Assembly (NCBI GenBank): GCA_017525505.1
Contig: JAFXSR010000078.1
Span: 1 to 49,427 of the forward strand
Length of the DNA stretch: 49,427 nt
From: Bacteroidales bacterium
Lineage (GTDB): Bacteria > Bacteroidota > Bacteroidia > Bacteroidales > WCHB1-69
Reading direction: 5' to 3'
Position 1 is the first letter of the stretch; each line of letters opens with the position of its first letter. The notes beneath the pieces are model-generated. The model did no database searches. It was not told the origin of the DNA and worked only from the letters and a program-made list of their open reading frames with translations. The position numbers were made by a program, and so were the translations under genes. Shown piece by piece: positions 1 through 9,064 of this stretch.

Positions 1-1
1 C

Positions 2-1264
2 ACCTATTTCGGGGTAGTGCTCGGCTATATCCTCGGCTACCTCACCATCGCCTACGTGCTGCTGCCCATATACTACAAATACAACCTTACCTCCATTTAC
101 GAGTTTCTCGGCCAGCGCATCGACAATACCGCCCAGAAAACCGGCTCCGCCCTGTTTATTCTCTCTCGATTATTGGGTTCTGCGCTACGCATGTATCTGG
201 TTATCTTTGTTTTGCAGACCTTTGTCTTCGACTCCTGGGGGATTCCGATATGGGTTACCGCCTGCGTGATGATCATCATCATACTTTTGTACACTTTCAA
301 AGGGGGACTGAAGACCGTGGTATGGACCGACACCTTGCAGACCACCTTTATGCTGACCGCCTTAATCATCACCTTAATCGTGATTTTCAAATCGTTAGGC
401 TATAATCTCCGTGACATGTGGCAGGCAATGGACCAGGCCGGATACACCAAGACCTTCAATACCGACTGGCATTCCAACACCCATTTCCTCAAGCAGATTT
501 TCGGAGGCATGTTCATCACCATTGTCATGACCGGTCTGGACCAGGATATGATGCAGAAAAACCTGTCCTGCAAAACCCTGAAAGACTCGCAGCGCAACAT
601 GATGTCCTTCACTGGCATATTGGTGATTGTCAACGTTTTGTTCCTGCTGTTAGGCGGCAGCATGTTGGTGTATGCCCAGCAGAAAGGCATCGACCTCAGT
701 GGCATGATCGCGGCAGGCAAGACCGACCGTATTTTCCCCGAGCTGGCCTTCAACCATCTGGACAAAGTCGCCGCCATATTCTTTGTGATAGGCTTGATTT
801 CAGCGGGTTATTCCAGTGCGGACGGCACTTTCACCGCCCTCACCACCACCATCTGCTACGACATGCTGAACATTGAGAAACGCTTTCCTGACGAGAAAAA
901 ACAGACCACTGTCAGACGCCTGGTACATGTATGCATCTCTCTGATATTCGTGGCCATTATCATCATTTTCTCGAGTCATCACAACGATGCCATCATCCGT
1001 ACCATCTTCATGGTGGCCAGTTACACATACGGCCCCATACTCGGACTGTTTGTGTTCAGCATATTCACCAAGCGCACTATCCGGCAAACCTGGGCCATCC
1101 CGTTCATCGCGGTTCTGGTGCCCTGCATCTGCTACATGCTGTCCAAAAACTCCCAGCGACTTTTCAATGGCTACAAATTCGGTTTCGAGCTACTGATTCT
1201 GAATGGAGCTTTAGTATTCTTCTGTCTGCTGGCCATCAGCAAAAAAGAACCCGTAAAACCATAA
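2..1264 (+). CDS. Sodium:solute symporter family protein, 5' end outside the window
   Basis: A polytopic inner-membrane transporter of the sodium/solute symporter (SSS) family, expected to couple sodium entry to uptake of a small solute; the substrate cannot be told from sequence. The frame is open to the left edge, so the N-terminus is missing; the GTG at 17 is internal. The visible part (about 420 residues) has roughly ten hydrophobic segments. The segment GYSSADGTFTALTTTICYD matches the conserved SSS helix that ends in an Asp before a cytoplasmic loop. The stop at 1262-1264 is 6 bases before the next gene's ATG, so the two are probably co-transcribed. Family call is fairly safe; specificity is unknown. 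Confidence 0.85.
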   Translation, partial: TYFGVVLGYILGYLTIAYVLLPIYYKYNLTSIYEFLGQRIDNTAQKTGSALFILSRLLGSALRMYLVIFVLQTFVFDSWGIPIWVTACVMIIIILLYTFKGGLKTVVWTDTLQTTFMLTALIITLIVIFKSLGYNLRDMWQAMDQAGYTKTFNTDWHSNTHFLKQIFGGMFITIVMTGLDQDMMQKNLSCKTLKDSQRNMMSFTGILVIVNVLFLLLGGSMLVYAQQKGIDLSGMIAAGKTDRIFPELAFNHLDKVAAIFFVIGLISAGYSSADGTFTALTTTICYDMLNIEKRFPDEKKQTTVRRLVHVCISLIFVAIIIIFSSHHNDAIIRTIFMVASYTYGPILGLFVFSIFTKRTIRQTWAIPFIAVLVPCICYMLSKNSQRLFNGYKFGFELLILNGALVFFCLLAISKKEPVKP

Positions 1265-1270
1265 TTGCCC

Positions 1271-2266
1271 ATGACTCAGATTCTGCTTTTCACCCTTGCA
1301 TTAGTGCCCATCCTGCTATTTGTGGTAATCGTCATCCTGATGGATGCTTTTTCGCTTACAGACAAGAAAAGGATGGCGTTCAGTCTGACCAGCGGCGGAC
1401 TCTGTTTTCTGCTGGTATTAGGACTAGGAGAACTGATGATCGAGTCGGCCGCGATGCCCTATATCACTGCCATTGTGGCCGAATTCCTGAAGGGCTTGCC
1501 TCTGCTTTATCTTGTACAGAAACGGAAAATTGTGATGTTAGGTGACGCTACCATCTACGGCTCGGCAGTCGGTGCCGGCTATGCCATTATCGAGAACATC
1601 CATCTGGTATGGATCAACACCTTCAGTCACGGCATGGCGGTAATGCTGGGTTTCGAGGCAGCGGTAATGCATATCGGATGCACCTCATTGCTGGCATACG
1701 GACTGATCATCGCCAAGCAAGAGACCTCCCACAGGTCATTCGCCGTCAGAAACCTGGGAGTGGTGGGTGCTTTTGCGGCAGCAATGGCAGTGCACATCAT
1801 TCACAATGTGGTACCAATCAACCCTATTATACTGACCTCCATACTTGTAGTTTACTTTTTGGTCAGCAAACGCCATATTTTCAAGAAAAACGAAAAAGCG
1901 ATCCACACATGGATTGACCAGTGCCTCAACAATGACGTGGCGCTCTTAGGCTCCATCCGGATGGGGAGACTTGCCGATACCAATGCGGGAAAATACCTGC
2001 TATCCATCAAAGACGCTTTTGAGCCAGAGACATTCTTCGATATCTGCTGTTATATCTCTGAATATCTGGAACTTTCTATCACCGCCAAAAGCAATCTGCT
2101 GTTAAAAGAATCTGGTTTTCCTGTCATGCATAGCGAAGAGTCCAAAGCGCGTATCAAAGAGCTGACCGCACTGAAACAACGTATTGGCAAAGCAGGTGTC
2201 ACCGCCGTGCAACCCATCGTCAACATCAACGATGTGGACCAGTGGGTGGTGAATGCGCTGCTGTGA
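1271..2266 (+). CDS. PrsW-like intramembrane metalloprotease family protein
   Basis: Probable membrane-embedded metalloprotease of the PrsW/CAAX-protease superfamily; PrsW proteins cut anti-sigma factors within the membrane. The 331-residue product has about eight hydrophobic segments in its first 210 residues. Family signatures are E71-F-L-K74 (only one Glu where PrsW usually has EExxK), GYAIIEN at 103-109, H134, and HIIHN at 175-179. A soluble C-terminal part of about 120 residues follows. ATG at 1271 was chosen over TTG at 1265 because it is the standard codon and leaves a normal spacing. It follows the symporter by 6 bases and precedes a partner-switching operon, which suggests, but does not prove, a signalling role. 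Confidence 0.75.
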   Translation: MTQILLFTLALVPILLFVVIVILMDAFSLTDKKRMAFSLTSGGLCFLLVLGLGELMIESAAMPYITAIVAEFLKGLPLLYLVQKRKIVMLGDATIYGSAVGAGYAIIENIHLVWINTFSHGMAVMLGFEAAVMHIGCTSLLAYGLIIAKQETSHRSFAVRNLGVVGAFAAAMAVHIIHNVVPINPIILTSILVVYFLVSKRHIFKKNEKAIHTWIDQCLNNDVALLGSIRMGRLADTNAGKYLLSIKDAFEPETFFDICCYISEYLELSITAKSNLLLKESGFPVMHSEESKARIKELTALKQRIGKAGVTAVQPIVNINDVDQWVVNALL

Positions 2267-2345
2267 CAGTTAACAGTTAACAGTTAACAGTTAACAATTG
2301 AAGGATTAGAGTATTGGAAGGTTAGAATTAAGAATTAAGAATTAA
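2267..2345 (+). repeat. Tandem 7-base words after a stop codon
   Basis: Four exact copies of CAGTTAA (2267-2294) begin directly after the TGA stop of the preceding gene and are followed by a CAATTGA variant. Three copies of GAATTAA lie at 2325-2345. The same CAGTTAA/CAGTTGA word recurs after two other genes in this window (6838 and 10668). Confidence 0.85.
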
Positions 2346-2385
2346 GAACTGAGAGAAGAATAAACACACAAAACAAAACATAGCA

Positions 2386-2793
2386 ATGTACACAAAACGT
2401 TTTGAACCCATTGGGGACAAGTGTCATGAAATCATAGAATATGTGATGGCTTCACCAGACATACCGTCACAGGATGATTTGATATTCAAAATCAGGCTTT
2501 CTATTGAGGAAGTCATTGAAAACATTGTGCAATACGCTTACGAAAACGGCTCCGGATTTCTGGAAGTCAGCACCCAGCAGGAAGATGGCGTGCTGTACAT
2601 TCGTTTCACTGATGCCGGCACGCCCTTCAACCCCTTGGACAAACCCGACCCGGACATCAGCCTGTCCGCGGAAGATCGCCCCATTGGAGGCTTAGGTATC
2701 TTTATCAGCAAGCAAATGATGGACAAAATTGAATACGAATACAAAGACGGCTGCAACATGCTCACCATGTCAAAAAGAGTTATACCTGCTTAA
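2386..2793 (+). CDS. Anti-sigma regulatory factor-type serine kinase (HATPase)
   Basis: Small soluble ATP-binding protein of the RsbW/SpoIIAB type, which binds a partner regulator and phosphorylates a STAS antagonist on serine. It is a stand-alone GHKL ATPase of 135 residues: N-box EEVIEN at 41-46, G1 box DAGTPF at 76-81, G2 box GGLGIFI at 101-107. There is no histidine-kinase dimerisation domain. It is the first gene of a three-gene set with the PP2C phosphatase (11-base gap) and the STAS protein, which together make a complete partner-switching module. No sigma factor is adjacent, so its output target is unknown. Confidence 0.88.
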   Translation: MYTKRFEPIGDKCHEIIEYVMASPDIPSQDDLIFKIRLSIEEVIENIVQYAYENGSGFLEVSTQQEDGVLYIRFTDAGTPFNPLDKPDPDISLSAEDRPIGGLGIFISKQMMDKIEYEYKDGCNMLTMSKRVIPA

Positions 2794-2804
2794 AAGACAT
2801 TCAC

Positions 2805-4706
2805 ATGAAATTATCACGATCGTTTTCAGCCCGTCTCAGCACCACCATCCTGGTAATCACCTCCATGCTGTTCATTATCTCCATGCTGGTGGTGTTGCTC
2901 TTTTCGCGCAAAATCATTGCCGAAGAGGCCAAAAAGAATGCGGTAGAGATGCTTTCCTCCACCTCCCTGAACATCGTCCACACCCTTGACGAGGCCGAGT
3001 CAACCGTGAAAAACGTGGCATGGCTGGTGGAAGAACGGCTTGAAGACACCACCTACATGTACAGCATCACATCGGCGGTTGTAGCTATTAACGAGGAAAT
3101 TGTGGGCAGCTGTATCGCTTTCCGACCCAATTATTTTGAAGGAAAGCACTATTTTGCCCCCTACGCTTACGACTCGGAAAATGACAGCATTCAGACAAAG
3201 CAGCTGGGCAACGACCAGTGCAACTACTTCAAGATGGAATGGTTTGCAGTGCCCTTCCTGACCAAGAAGCCGCATTGGAGCAATCCTTATTTTGACAAAG
3301 ACGGCGGCCAAATCATGATGACCACCTACTCCTACCCTATTATGAACGACAAAAAAGAGGTGATTGCCGTACTCACAGCCGACATCAGCATCGAATGGCT
3401 CACCCACCAGTTATGCGCTCTCAACCTCAATGACAACTCCAAGATTCTTCTTATCGGAGACAAAGGACAATATATCTCGGGAAATCTTCCCGGTATTGGT
3501 TTTCAGGAAGATATCGTCAAATACGAGGAAGCCAAAAAGAATCCGGATTTCATCAAGCTGATCAAAAAGATGACCTCCCTGGAAAAGGGGACCATGACCA
3601 TGAGAACCGGACACTACTATTCGTTTGCGGTTTATGGACCTTTGTATAACGGTTGGTCAACCGCCATCATCACTCCAACGAAAAACACCTTCGCCAAACT
3701 GAACTTCATGCAGTTCGTCATCGCCATCGTGTCCATTTTAGGTCTGCTACTGCTCTTCCTCTCGTGCCTGAGAATCATCAAGACTCTCACCCGACCCGTC
3801 ACCGAATTCTCCAAGGCGGCATTGGTGATGGCTCAGGGAAATTTCCAGGCCCAGCTTCCTCAGATTGAAACGGAAGACGAAATCAAGGACCTGCACGACT
3901 CCTTCGAGCAGATGCAGCAATCCATCATCCATTATATCCAGGAACTGAAAACCACCACCGCAACCAAGGAACGTTTTGAAAGTGAGCTGAATATCGCCCG
4001 TAACATCCAGCTGAGCATGGTACCCACGGATTTCCCCGACAACGAGAGGTACTCCGTTCATGCCCTTTTGCAGCCTGCCCGAGAGGTGGGAGGCGACTTA
4101 TACGACTTCCAGGAAAAAGGAGACGATGTGTTTTTCGTCATCGGCGATGTTTCGGGCAAGGGAGTCCCAGCGGCTTTGGTGATGGCGATTACCCGAGCGG
4201 CTTTCCGCTTCCTCAGCGGTTTGGGACTGACCATTGACAAAATGGTAGAAAAAATCAACAACACCCTCAGCTCAAGGAATGAGAGCAACATGTTTGTCAC
4301 GCTGTTTGTCGGCAAAATCAACCTGACCACCGGTGAGATGTACTATTGCAATGCCGGACACAATCCCATTGTCATCCATCATGCCGACGGCCATGCGGAA
4401 TACCTCCACGCCAAATCCAATATCGCGGTAGGCGTACTTGAGAATTTCATTTTCGAACCCGAAGTAATCCATTTGGAGAAAGGCAGCAGGCTGATCCTTT
4501 ATACCGACGGTGTCACTGAGGCTGAAGATGTGACGGAAGCGCAATTCGGCGAGCCACGACTCCTGGATTTTGCGGTCAAAATTGACGAAAAAGACAGTTC
4601 GAAAGATATTATCGACCATCTCATCACTGATGTCAAAGAATTCACTGGCGAGGCCACACAAAATGACGACATCACCATTTTAACCATTTCATACAAAAAA
4701 GATTAA
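2805..4706 (+). CDS. Membrane sensor SpoIIE-type PP2C serine phosphatase
   Basis: Transmembrane phosphatase expected to dephosphorylate the STAS protein encoded next, releasing it to capture the HATPase kinase. Layout of the 633 residues: TM1 at about 13-36; an extracellular region at about 37-297 resembling a double-Cache ligand-binding domain; TM2 at about 298-325; HAMP linker at about 328-380; PP2C/SpoIIE domain at about 400-630. Metal-binding motifs are visible: GGDLYD near 425, GDVSGKG near 446, CNAGHNP near 515, LYTDGVTEA near 565 and a late NDDITIL. It is an RsbU-like sensor-phosphatase, so an external signal probably drives the switch. The ligand is unknown. Confidence 0.9.
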   Translation: MKLSRSFSARLSTTILVITSMLFIISMLVVLLFSRKIIAEEAKKNAVEMLSSTSLNIVHTLDEAESTVKNVAWLVEERLEDTTYMYSITSAVVAINEEIVGSCIAFRPNYFEGKHYFAPYAYDSENDSIQTKQLGNDQCNYFKMEWFAVPFLTKKPHWSNPYFDKDGGQIMMTTYSYPIMNDKKEVIAVLTADISIEWLTHQLCALNLNDNSKILLIGDKGQYISGNLPGIGFQEDIVKYEEAKKNPDFIKLIKKMTSLEKGTMTMRTGHYYSFAVYGPLYNGWSTAIITPTKNTFAKLNFMQFVIAIVSILGLLLLFLSCLRIIKTLTRPVTEFSKAALVMAQGNFQAQLPQIETEDEIKDLHDSFEQMQQSIIHYIQELKTTTATKERFESELNIARNIQLSMVPTDFPDNERYSVHALLQPAREVGGDLYDFQEKGDDVFFVIGDVSGKGVPAALVMAITRAAFRFLSGLGLTIDKMVEKINNTLSSRNESNMFVTLFVGKINLTTGEMYYCNAGHNPIVIHHADGHAEYLHAKSNIAVGVLENFIFEPEVIHLEKGSRLILYTDGVTEAEDVTEAQFGEPRLLDFAVKIDEKDSSKDIIDHLITDVKEFTGEATQNDDITILTISYKKD

Positions 4707-4725
4707 CCAAAAAATTTTAACGAAT

Positions 4726-5028
4726 ATGAATGTAACTATCAATCAAGAAGGAAACAAGTACAACGTAATTTTGGAAGGACGCGTTGACACCTCTAACGCC
4801 GCTCAATTCGAGCAAGACCTGAAACCTTTAATGGAAGCTTCTAACGCCGAAATACAAATAGACTGTTCCGGCATGACCTATACCTCTTCCCAAGGTTTGC
4901 GTTACTTTCTCATGCTTCAGAAACACGTGATGTCGCACCAGGGAAGTTTGGTGCTCCGCAACATGCAGCCTCAGGTGAAGGAGGTTTTTGACATTACCGG
5001 TTTTTCCAACATCATCAAAATCGAATAG
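4726..5028 (+). CDS. STAS-domain anti-anti-sigma factor
   Basis: Cytosolic antagonist of RsbV/SpoIIAA type, 100 residues, entirely one STAS domain. The segment DCSGMTYTSSQGLRYF at 46-61 carries the phosphorylation loop. By alignment with SpoIIAA the phosphorylated serine should be Ser55, with Ser54 as the less likely alternative. It lies 19 bases after the phosphatase, completing the kinase-phosphatase-antagonist trio. When dephosphorylated it is expected to bind the HATPase protein and free that protein's partner. Confidence 0.9.
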   Translation: MNVTINQEGNKYNVILEGRVDTSNAAQFEQDLKPLMEASNAEIQIDCSGMTYTSSQGLRYFLMLQKHVMSHQGSLVLRNMQPQVKEVFDITGFSNIIKIE

Positions 5029-5117
5029 GAAAGCCACAATATATTATCGACACCAACGGCAGGGGAAACCATGTCGTGTCCTTGTTTTTTCAATCAGAAA
5101 CAAAAAACATAAGAAAT

Positions 5118-6218
5118 ATGAAACGATTGATTTTCATCAGCTTGACAATGGCGCTGGCGATATTCACCAACAACGCCTTCTCCCAAAAACAAGTTTATCC
5201 CCTACCCTTGGACAGCACCGTCAAACTCAGCGCCAACCACTTCTATTATCAAATGCCCACCACCGCTATCAAGGTAAATGTGACGGTAAGCAAAGTGCGT
5301 GAAATCAAAGGCTATTACGCCGAACATGCCGAAAAATTGCTGGGGCTCACCAACATCATTTCCGACAACCGCACATTTTACAAGCTGAAGAATGTCAGCA
5401 TAGAAACCGTTCGGGTACCCGATGCCAAATCGGTCTTTGCCGTGGAGCCTTCACCGCAGCAAGTAAAAGAACAAGCCTATGCCAAGGCGTTACTGAAATC
5501 ACAAGTTGTTAACAATGAAGTATTTGAAGAAACCTACAGCATCCAAATCAAAGGGATTCCCGATTTCTTCAAGAACTATGCCAACGTGAACTACACCGAG
5601 ACGGAGGATGCCTTTGTGGAGACCAAAATCATCAATGGTGTGGTGACTCAGGTGCCCGCCAACCGCACGAGACTGGTCAACAAAAGTGCCGAGCAGAAAG
5701 TGCAGGAAGCCGCAGACCGCATCACGCAAATCCGCAAAGAGCGCAACAGTCTAATTGCCGGTGAACAGGAAGTACCTTACAGCAAAGAGGCTCTGGAGTT
5801 GATGATTACGCAGTTGAACCAAGCCGAGAACAACTATCTTGATTTGTTCCGCGGCATTGTGCTGGAAGACGAGATCCACTACACCCTATACGTGATTCCT
5901 GAAAAAGACGACACTACCCTCCCCCTGTTCAGCCTCGACCAGAATACGGGATTCATTCCCACCAACTCGGCCACCGCGGCTAACTACAGCCTATTGCTCA
6001 CCCCTTTCAACAAAACAAAAGCAACTAAAAACCAAGACGTTAAAAGCAAAAACAAAGGCTTCAGCGTACGCCATCCGCAAGCAGTGTATATCGACCTTCA
6101 GCACAACTACGAAACTGTACATCACTTCGGCATCTACCAGCTGCTGCAATGGGGCGATATACAAACTCTGCCGGCCAACATGGACCCGGAGTTGGAGGAA
6201 GTGGGGTTTGTGTTTTAG
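5118..6218 (+). CDS. DUF4831-family secreted protein
   Basis: Exported protein of unknown function, 366 residues. ATG at 5118 was chosen because it begins a clear signal peptide (MKRLIFISLTMALAIF, cleavage near AFS-Q); an upstream in-frame GTG at 5076 would bury it. The mature start reads VYPLPLDSTVKL, and GYYAEHAEKLLGL lies near residue 70, which resembles the DUF4831 family of Bacteroidetes proteins. No catalytic motif is seen. It stands 89 bases after the STAS gene, so it may have its own promoter. The family call is from memory of its pattern and should be treated as probable. Confidence 0.7.
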   Translation: MKRLIFISLTMALAIFTNNAFSQKQVYPLPLDSTVKLSANHFYYQMPTTAIKVNVTVSKVREIKGYYAEHAEKLLGLTNIISDNRTFYKLKNVSIETVRVPDAKSVFAVEPSPQQVKEQAYAKALLKSQVVNNEVFEETYSIQIKGIPDFFKNYANVNYTETEDAFVETKIINGVVTQVPANRTRLVNKSAEQKVQEAADRITQIRKERNSLIAGEQEVPYSKEALELMITQLNQAENNYLDLFRGIVLEDEIHYTLYVIPEKDDTTLPLFSLDQNTGFIPTNSATAANYSLLLTPFNKTKATKNQDVKSKNKGFSVRHPQAVYIDLQHNYETVHHFGIYQLLQWGDIQTLPANMDPELEEVGFVF

Positions 6219-6314
6219 TTGAAAGTTGAAAACTGAAAACTGAAAGTTAATAGTTTAAGAATTCAAAATCCATAATCCAAAATCAACTCATGGCTCACAG
6301 CTCACAGCTCACAG
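6219..6314 (+). repeat. Two short tandem-word arrays in the gap
   Basis: Right after the TAG stop, five 7-base units run TTGAAAG, TTGAAAA, CTGAAAA, CTGAAAG, TTAATAG (6219-6253). Three exact CTCACAG units follow at 6294-6314. The words differ from those at 2267, but the period is the same. Confidence 0.8.
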
Positions 6315-6336
6315 CAAAAAAATAATTTGAACCAAT

Positions 6337-6837
6337 ATGAAAAATTTAGGATTTGTTATTTGTTTGATAATCCTGATGGGCGGATGTCGTCAAAAAACTG
6401 AAGTGGATGTGTTTCAGCAGAGAATACATCAATGCGCCGAGGCGTATGTGAAGTCGGAGTTGAATGTTAGCGACGCCGACTCGGTGGTGGTGACCATGAT
6501 AGACACCCTCACGCAAATGTCATACGCCAAGCTGATGCTGGAGATGCTGGAGAATCTGGAGTTCCAGTACAAGCAACTGTACGACAAGGCCACCTTGGCC
6601 GATGAAGATGCCAAAATAGAATCCCTCAACCGCTCGCTGCGCCAGATTTCGGTTCAAACCGACTACTTCAGAGCCATTGAAGACAGCGAATCGGCTGACA
6701 ACCAACAACTCCTACTCTACTGGATTTCCGCCAGCTACTACCAAAACGGTCAACAGGAAGATTTCATGTGCTTTGCCACCCCCGACTTCAACCTGCACAT
6801 TCTAGATCCCTTTGCGGACAACCTGATGGACAATTGA
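6337..6837 (+). CDS. Small lipoprotein of unknown function
   Basis: A 166-residue probable lipoprotein. The first 17 residues form a signal ending in the lipobox LMGGC, with the acylated Cys at 17. The rest is hydrophilic and helical, with a run near residues 55-100 (LEMLENLEFQYKQLYDKATL) that could form a coiled coil. No known family was recognised. It lies between two secreted-protein genes but is separated from both by repeat-containing gaps, so it is probably transcribed alone. Confidence 0.7.
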   Translation: MKNLGFVICLIILMGGCRQKTEVDVFQQRIHQCAEAYVKSELNVSDADSVVVTMIDTLTQMSYAKLMLEMLENLEFQYKQLYDKATLADEDAKIESLNRSLRQISVQTDYFRAIEDSESADNQQLLLYWISASYYQNGQQEDFMCFATPDFNLHILDPFADNLMDN

Positions 6838-6858
6838 CAGTTGACAGTTAACAATTGA
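6838..6858 (+). repeat. CAGTTGA-type word array after a stop codon
   Basis: CAGTTGA, CAGTTAA, CAATTGA in tandem, starting on the base after the TGA stop of the lipoprotein gene. This is the same word family as at 2267 and 10668. Confidence 0.75.
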
Positions 6859-7011
6859 TAATACAGAATCCAAGATTCAGAATCCAAAAGACACTACCCC
6901 GCCCTTCGGGCACCCCTTCTGGAAGAAGGTGAATTCAAAATCCATAATCTATTAATACTGTAACCTTCCTAACCTCCCCCCAATAAACCGTAAACCATAA
7001 ACCACAATAAC

Positions 7012-7842
7012 ATGAAAAAAACACTTCTTTTTATCGTAATAGCCCTTTGTTTTGCGGCGTGTGACAAAATCGAAAGCCCGTATCTAGCGCCGTCGCATCA
7101 TGAAGACGTGGACGTGATTTTTCCGGATTTAGATCCGAGCACTGTATATCGGAAAGTGCTGTTTGACGAATACACCGGCCATAAATGTCCCAATTGTCCT
7201 GACGGCCACACTATCCTGAACCAGATGTTGTCACAATACGGAGACACTTTGGTGGCGGTATGCATCCATGCCGGCTGGTTTGCAGAAACCGAGGCAGCCC
7301 CTTTCAACTACAACTTCAGCACTCCCCTCGGCGAGCAACTGTATGCAGATTACCATATCAGCAATAATCCGCAGGCCGTCATCAACAGAAGTGGATCTCC
7401 TTTGGATAAAAGCACCTGGCACAGTAGCATGCAAACAGCCGACCGTACGCTGCATGCCGCCATACAAATCATCAATCAATTTGATGAATCTGAGCAATCC
7501 CTGAAGATTAACACGAAAACCACCATGTTGGAAAGTTACGACCACGCTGTGCTATTATCGTTATTGCTGGTGGAAGACAACATTGTCAAGCCACAACAAG
7601 TCAACAACAATGTGAATGAGGAATATGTTCATAATCACGTGTTAAGAGCAGGAGTTAACGACAGCTACGGTGAGCATATTTCCTTCGACGGCATGGTCAG
7701 CAAGGATTCTTCATATCTGTATGGCTATTCCATTGATTTTAACGGAACAGATTGGGTTCCTGAGAATTGCAGCGTTATTGCCATTCTGTTGGACGAAAGC
7801 AGCAAGGAAGTGCTTCAGGTGGAAAAGGCCAAAGTGAAATAA
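7012..7842 (+). CDS. Omp28-related lipoprotein with a thioredoxin-like CxxC
   Basis: Exported lipoprotein, 276 residues. The signal ends at LCFAAC with the lipid-bearing Cys at 17. After a short linker comes FDEYTGHKCPNCPDGH, the characteristic Omp28 region in which a CxxC pair (C59, C62) sits at the start of a thioredoxin-like domain. The C-terminal half is beta-rich (LLSLLLVEDNIV and GYSIDFNGTDW). Omp28-type proteins are typical of Bacteroidetes and often occur with T9SS cargo; their biochemical role is not settled. It ends just before a terminator shared with a convergent gene. Confidence 0.82.
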   Translation: MKKTLLFIVIALCFAACDKIESPYLAPSHHEDVDVIFPDLDPSTVYRKVLFDEYTGHKCPNCPDGHTILNQMLSQYGDTLVAVCIHAGWFAETEAAPFNYNFSTPLGEQLYADYHISNNPQAVINRSGSPLDKSTWHSSMQTADRTLHAAIQIINQFDESEQSLKINTKTTMLESYDHAVLLSLLLVEDNIVKPQQVNNNVNEEYVHNHVLRAGVNDSYGEHISFDGMVSKDSSYLYGYSIDFNGTDWVPENCSVIAILLDESSKEVLQVEKAKVK

Positions 7843-7886
7843 TCGCTTCTTCAAACGAAAAACAAAATACAGCAAATTTGCAGATT

Positions 7887-7914
7887 CCTCGGAATACAAC
7901 CGAGGGATTTTTTT
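7887..7914 (+). terminator. Intrinsic terminator
   Basis: Stem CCTCGG / CCGAGG with a 7-base loop, followed by a run of Ts. It terminates the Omp28-type gene; the T-run touches the last codon of the convergent membrane protein gene. Confidence 0.8.
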
Positions 7915-8614
7915 ATTTCTGTGGATTTGCCAAAGCCAAGATCAGACCGAGGGCAACACCCAACAGGGCGGCGAAAAGCACCTGCAAGTTCGACGGCAAA
8001 ATGAAAGTGACTGTATGGGCGGGATACCAGAACAAGGGAATGGTTTTTTTAAAGACCAGACCCCACTGAACATTCCAGTTGATGCTGCCCAACATACGTT
8101 TCATATCCATGGGCTTCAGCAAACCGGCCACCGTGCCGCCTGTTTCAAGAATATGTATATCAGTGCATTTGTGGAAGGTCATCATCACCGGCGCAAAGAT
8201 GGTGTTCATGGCCACACTCACGCAGAAGGCGATGCCCACTTTGCCCCAAGTAAGGGACGGTGAATTGAACACATCCATCAGTGATGCATAATCGCAGGAG
8301 GCCACCTTGGACATGAAGAATGGTGTCCCCGACTTGAAAATCATCATTGCCATGGTGATGCACATGCCCAAGAAACCCCAGACCATCATGCGTGGCAACA
8401 CGCCGAAACCCTTTTCGGTATAGACGCCCTTGCGGATACGCAAGGCCAGCATCTCTCCCAACGTGGCCAGGATGGCGAATTTGAAGAATGCCATGACAAA
8501 AGGATGGGTAGCTGTGGCGTTGTTGAACCAAGCGAAGAATCCCGTAGCGGGAATAAAGAACGGTGTCAGCACAATCACTACACCCAAAATAAGCAGCCAG
8601 TCTTGTTTTTTCAT
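7913..8614 (-). CDS. Mpv17/PMP22-like integral membrane protein
   Basis: A 233-residue membrane protein with four to five hydrophobic segments. The C-terminal part IPLFWYPAHTVTFILP, followed by a last membrane helix, resembles the signature of the Mpv17/PMP22 family, known from peroxisomes and mitochondria and found in some Bacteroidetes; function there is unknown. ATG at 8614 was chosen: it lies 20 bases after a good -7 box (TATTTTTG at 8634-8641, minus strand), while a longer in-frame start at 8656 would precede that promoter. No operon partners. The family assignment rests on the C-terminal pattern only. Confidence 0.6.
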   Translation of the reverse strand: MKKQDWLLILGVVIVLTPFFIPATGFFAWFNNATATHPFVMAFFKFAILATLGEMLALRIRKGVYTEKGFGVLPRMMVWGFLGMCITMAMMIFKSGTPFFMSKVASCDYASLMDVFNSPSLTWGKVGIAFCVSVAMNTIFAPVMMTFHKCTDIHILETGGTVAGLLKPMDMKRMLGSINWNVQWGLVFKKTIPLFWYPAHTVTFILPSNLQVLFAALLGVALGLILALANPQK

Positions 8615-8633
8615 TTTTTTCGAATATAAAATG

Positions 8634-8641
8634 CAAAAATA
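8634..8641 (-). promoter_or_regulatory. Bacteroidetes -7 promoter box for the Mpv17-like gene
   Basis: TATTTTTG on the minus strand fits the TAnnTTTG box and sits 20 bases upstream of the chosen ATG. No clear -33 element was found. Confidence 0.6.
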
Positions 8642-8671
8642 CGGAAATTTCTTCAATTGTATTCAATTTTG

Positions 8672-8998
8672 TGGGGACGCATCGCATGCGTCCGTATCCG
8701 TGTGCCGAAGGCACACCATCTTATTAACCCCGCACGTAAGTGTGGGGTGGGAAGCATGTCATCTCATATAGCGTGTCGAAGACACGCCACTACAATGACA
8801 CCCTGTGAAGTAGCGTACCTTCGGCACGCTGTATTCCCGCCAAGAGCATCGCCACCCCAAACTGCGGCCTTCGGCCTTGTTAGGGGTTAATAGAATATCG
8901 TGCCTTCGACACGTAAGAGCAAAGTACTTGCCATTGTACCCCACATAATAAGTTGTGCGGGGTTAATAGCATATCATACTTTCAGCACGTTCAGCGGA
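8672..8998. repeat. REP-like cluster of alternating hairpins
   Basis: A 408-base gap (8657-9064) without a gene is filled with short hairpins of two alternating kinds. Kind 1: GTGTGCC-GAA-GGCACAC (8700-8716), GCGTGTC-GAA-GACACGC (8771-8787) and looser copies at 8812-8830 and near 8900. Kind 2: ACCCCGCAC-N4-GTGTGGGGT (8727-8748) and an inverted partner ending GCGGGGTTAATA (near 8955-8968). A GGACGCAT/ATGCGTCC hairpin opens the cluster. The layout is roughly mirror-symmetric and is repeated at 29811-30019. Confidence 0.85.
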
Positions 8999-9064
8999 AC
9001 CATTTTTTTATTATCTATGCACTCAAATTCCTTATATAAGATTATCAGTTATAATTATAATATC

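Noticed and set aside
1265..1270. TTG at 1265 as the start of the PrsW-like gene
   Set aside because: An ATG two codons later gives a normal start and spacing to the previous stop.
8160..8714. Minus-strand 184-codon frame overlapping the Mpv17-like gene
   Set aside because: It is a shifted frame of the membrane protein gene, Arg/His-rich with no hydrophobic pattern.
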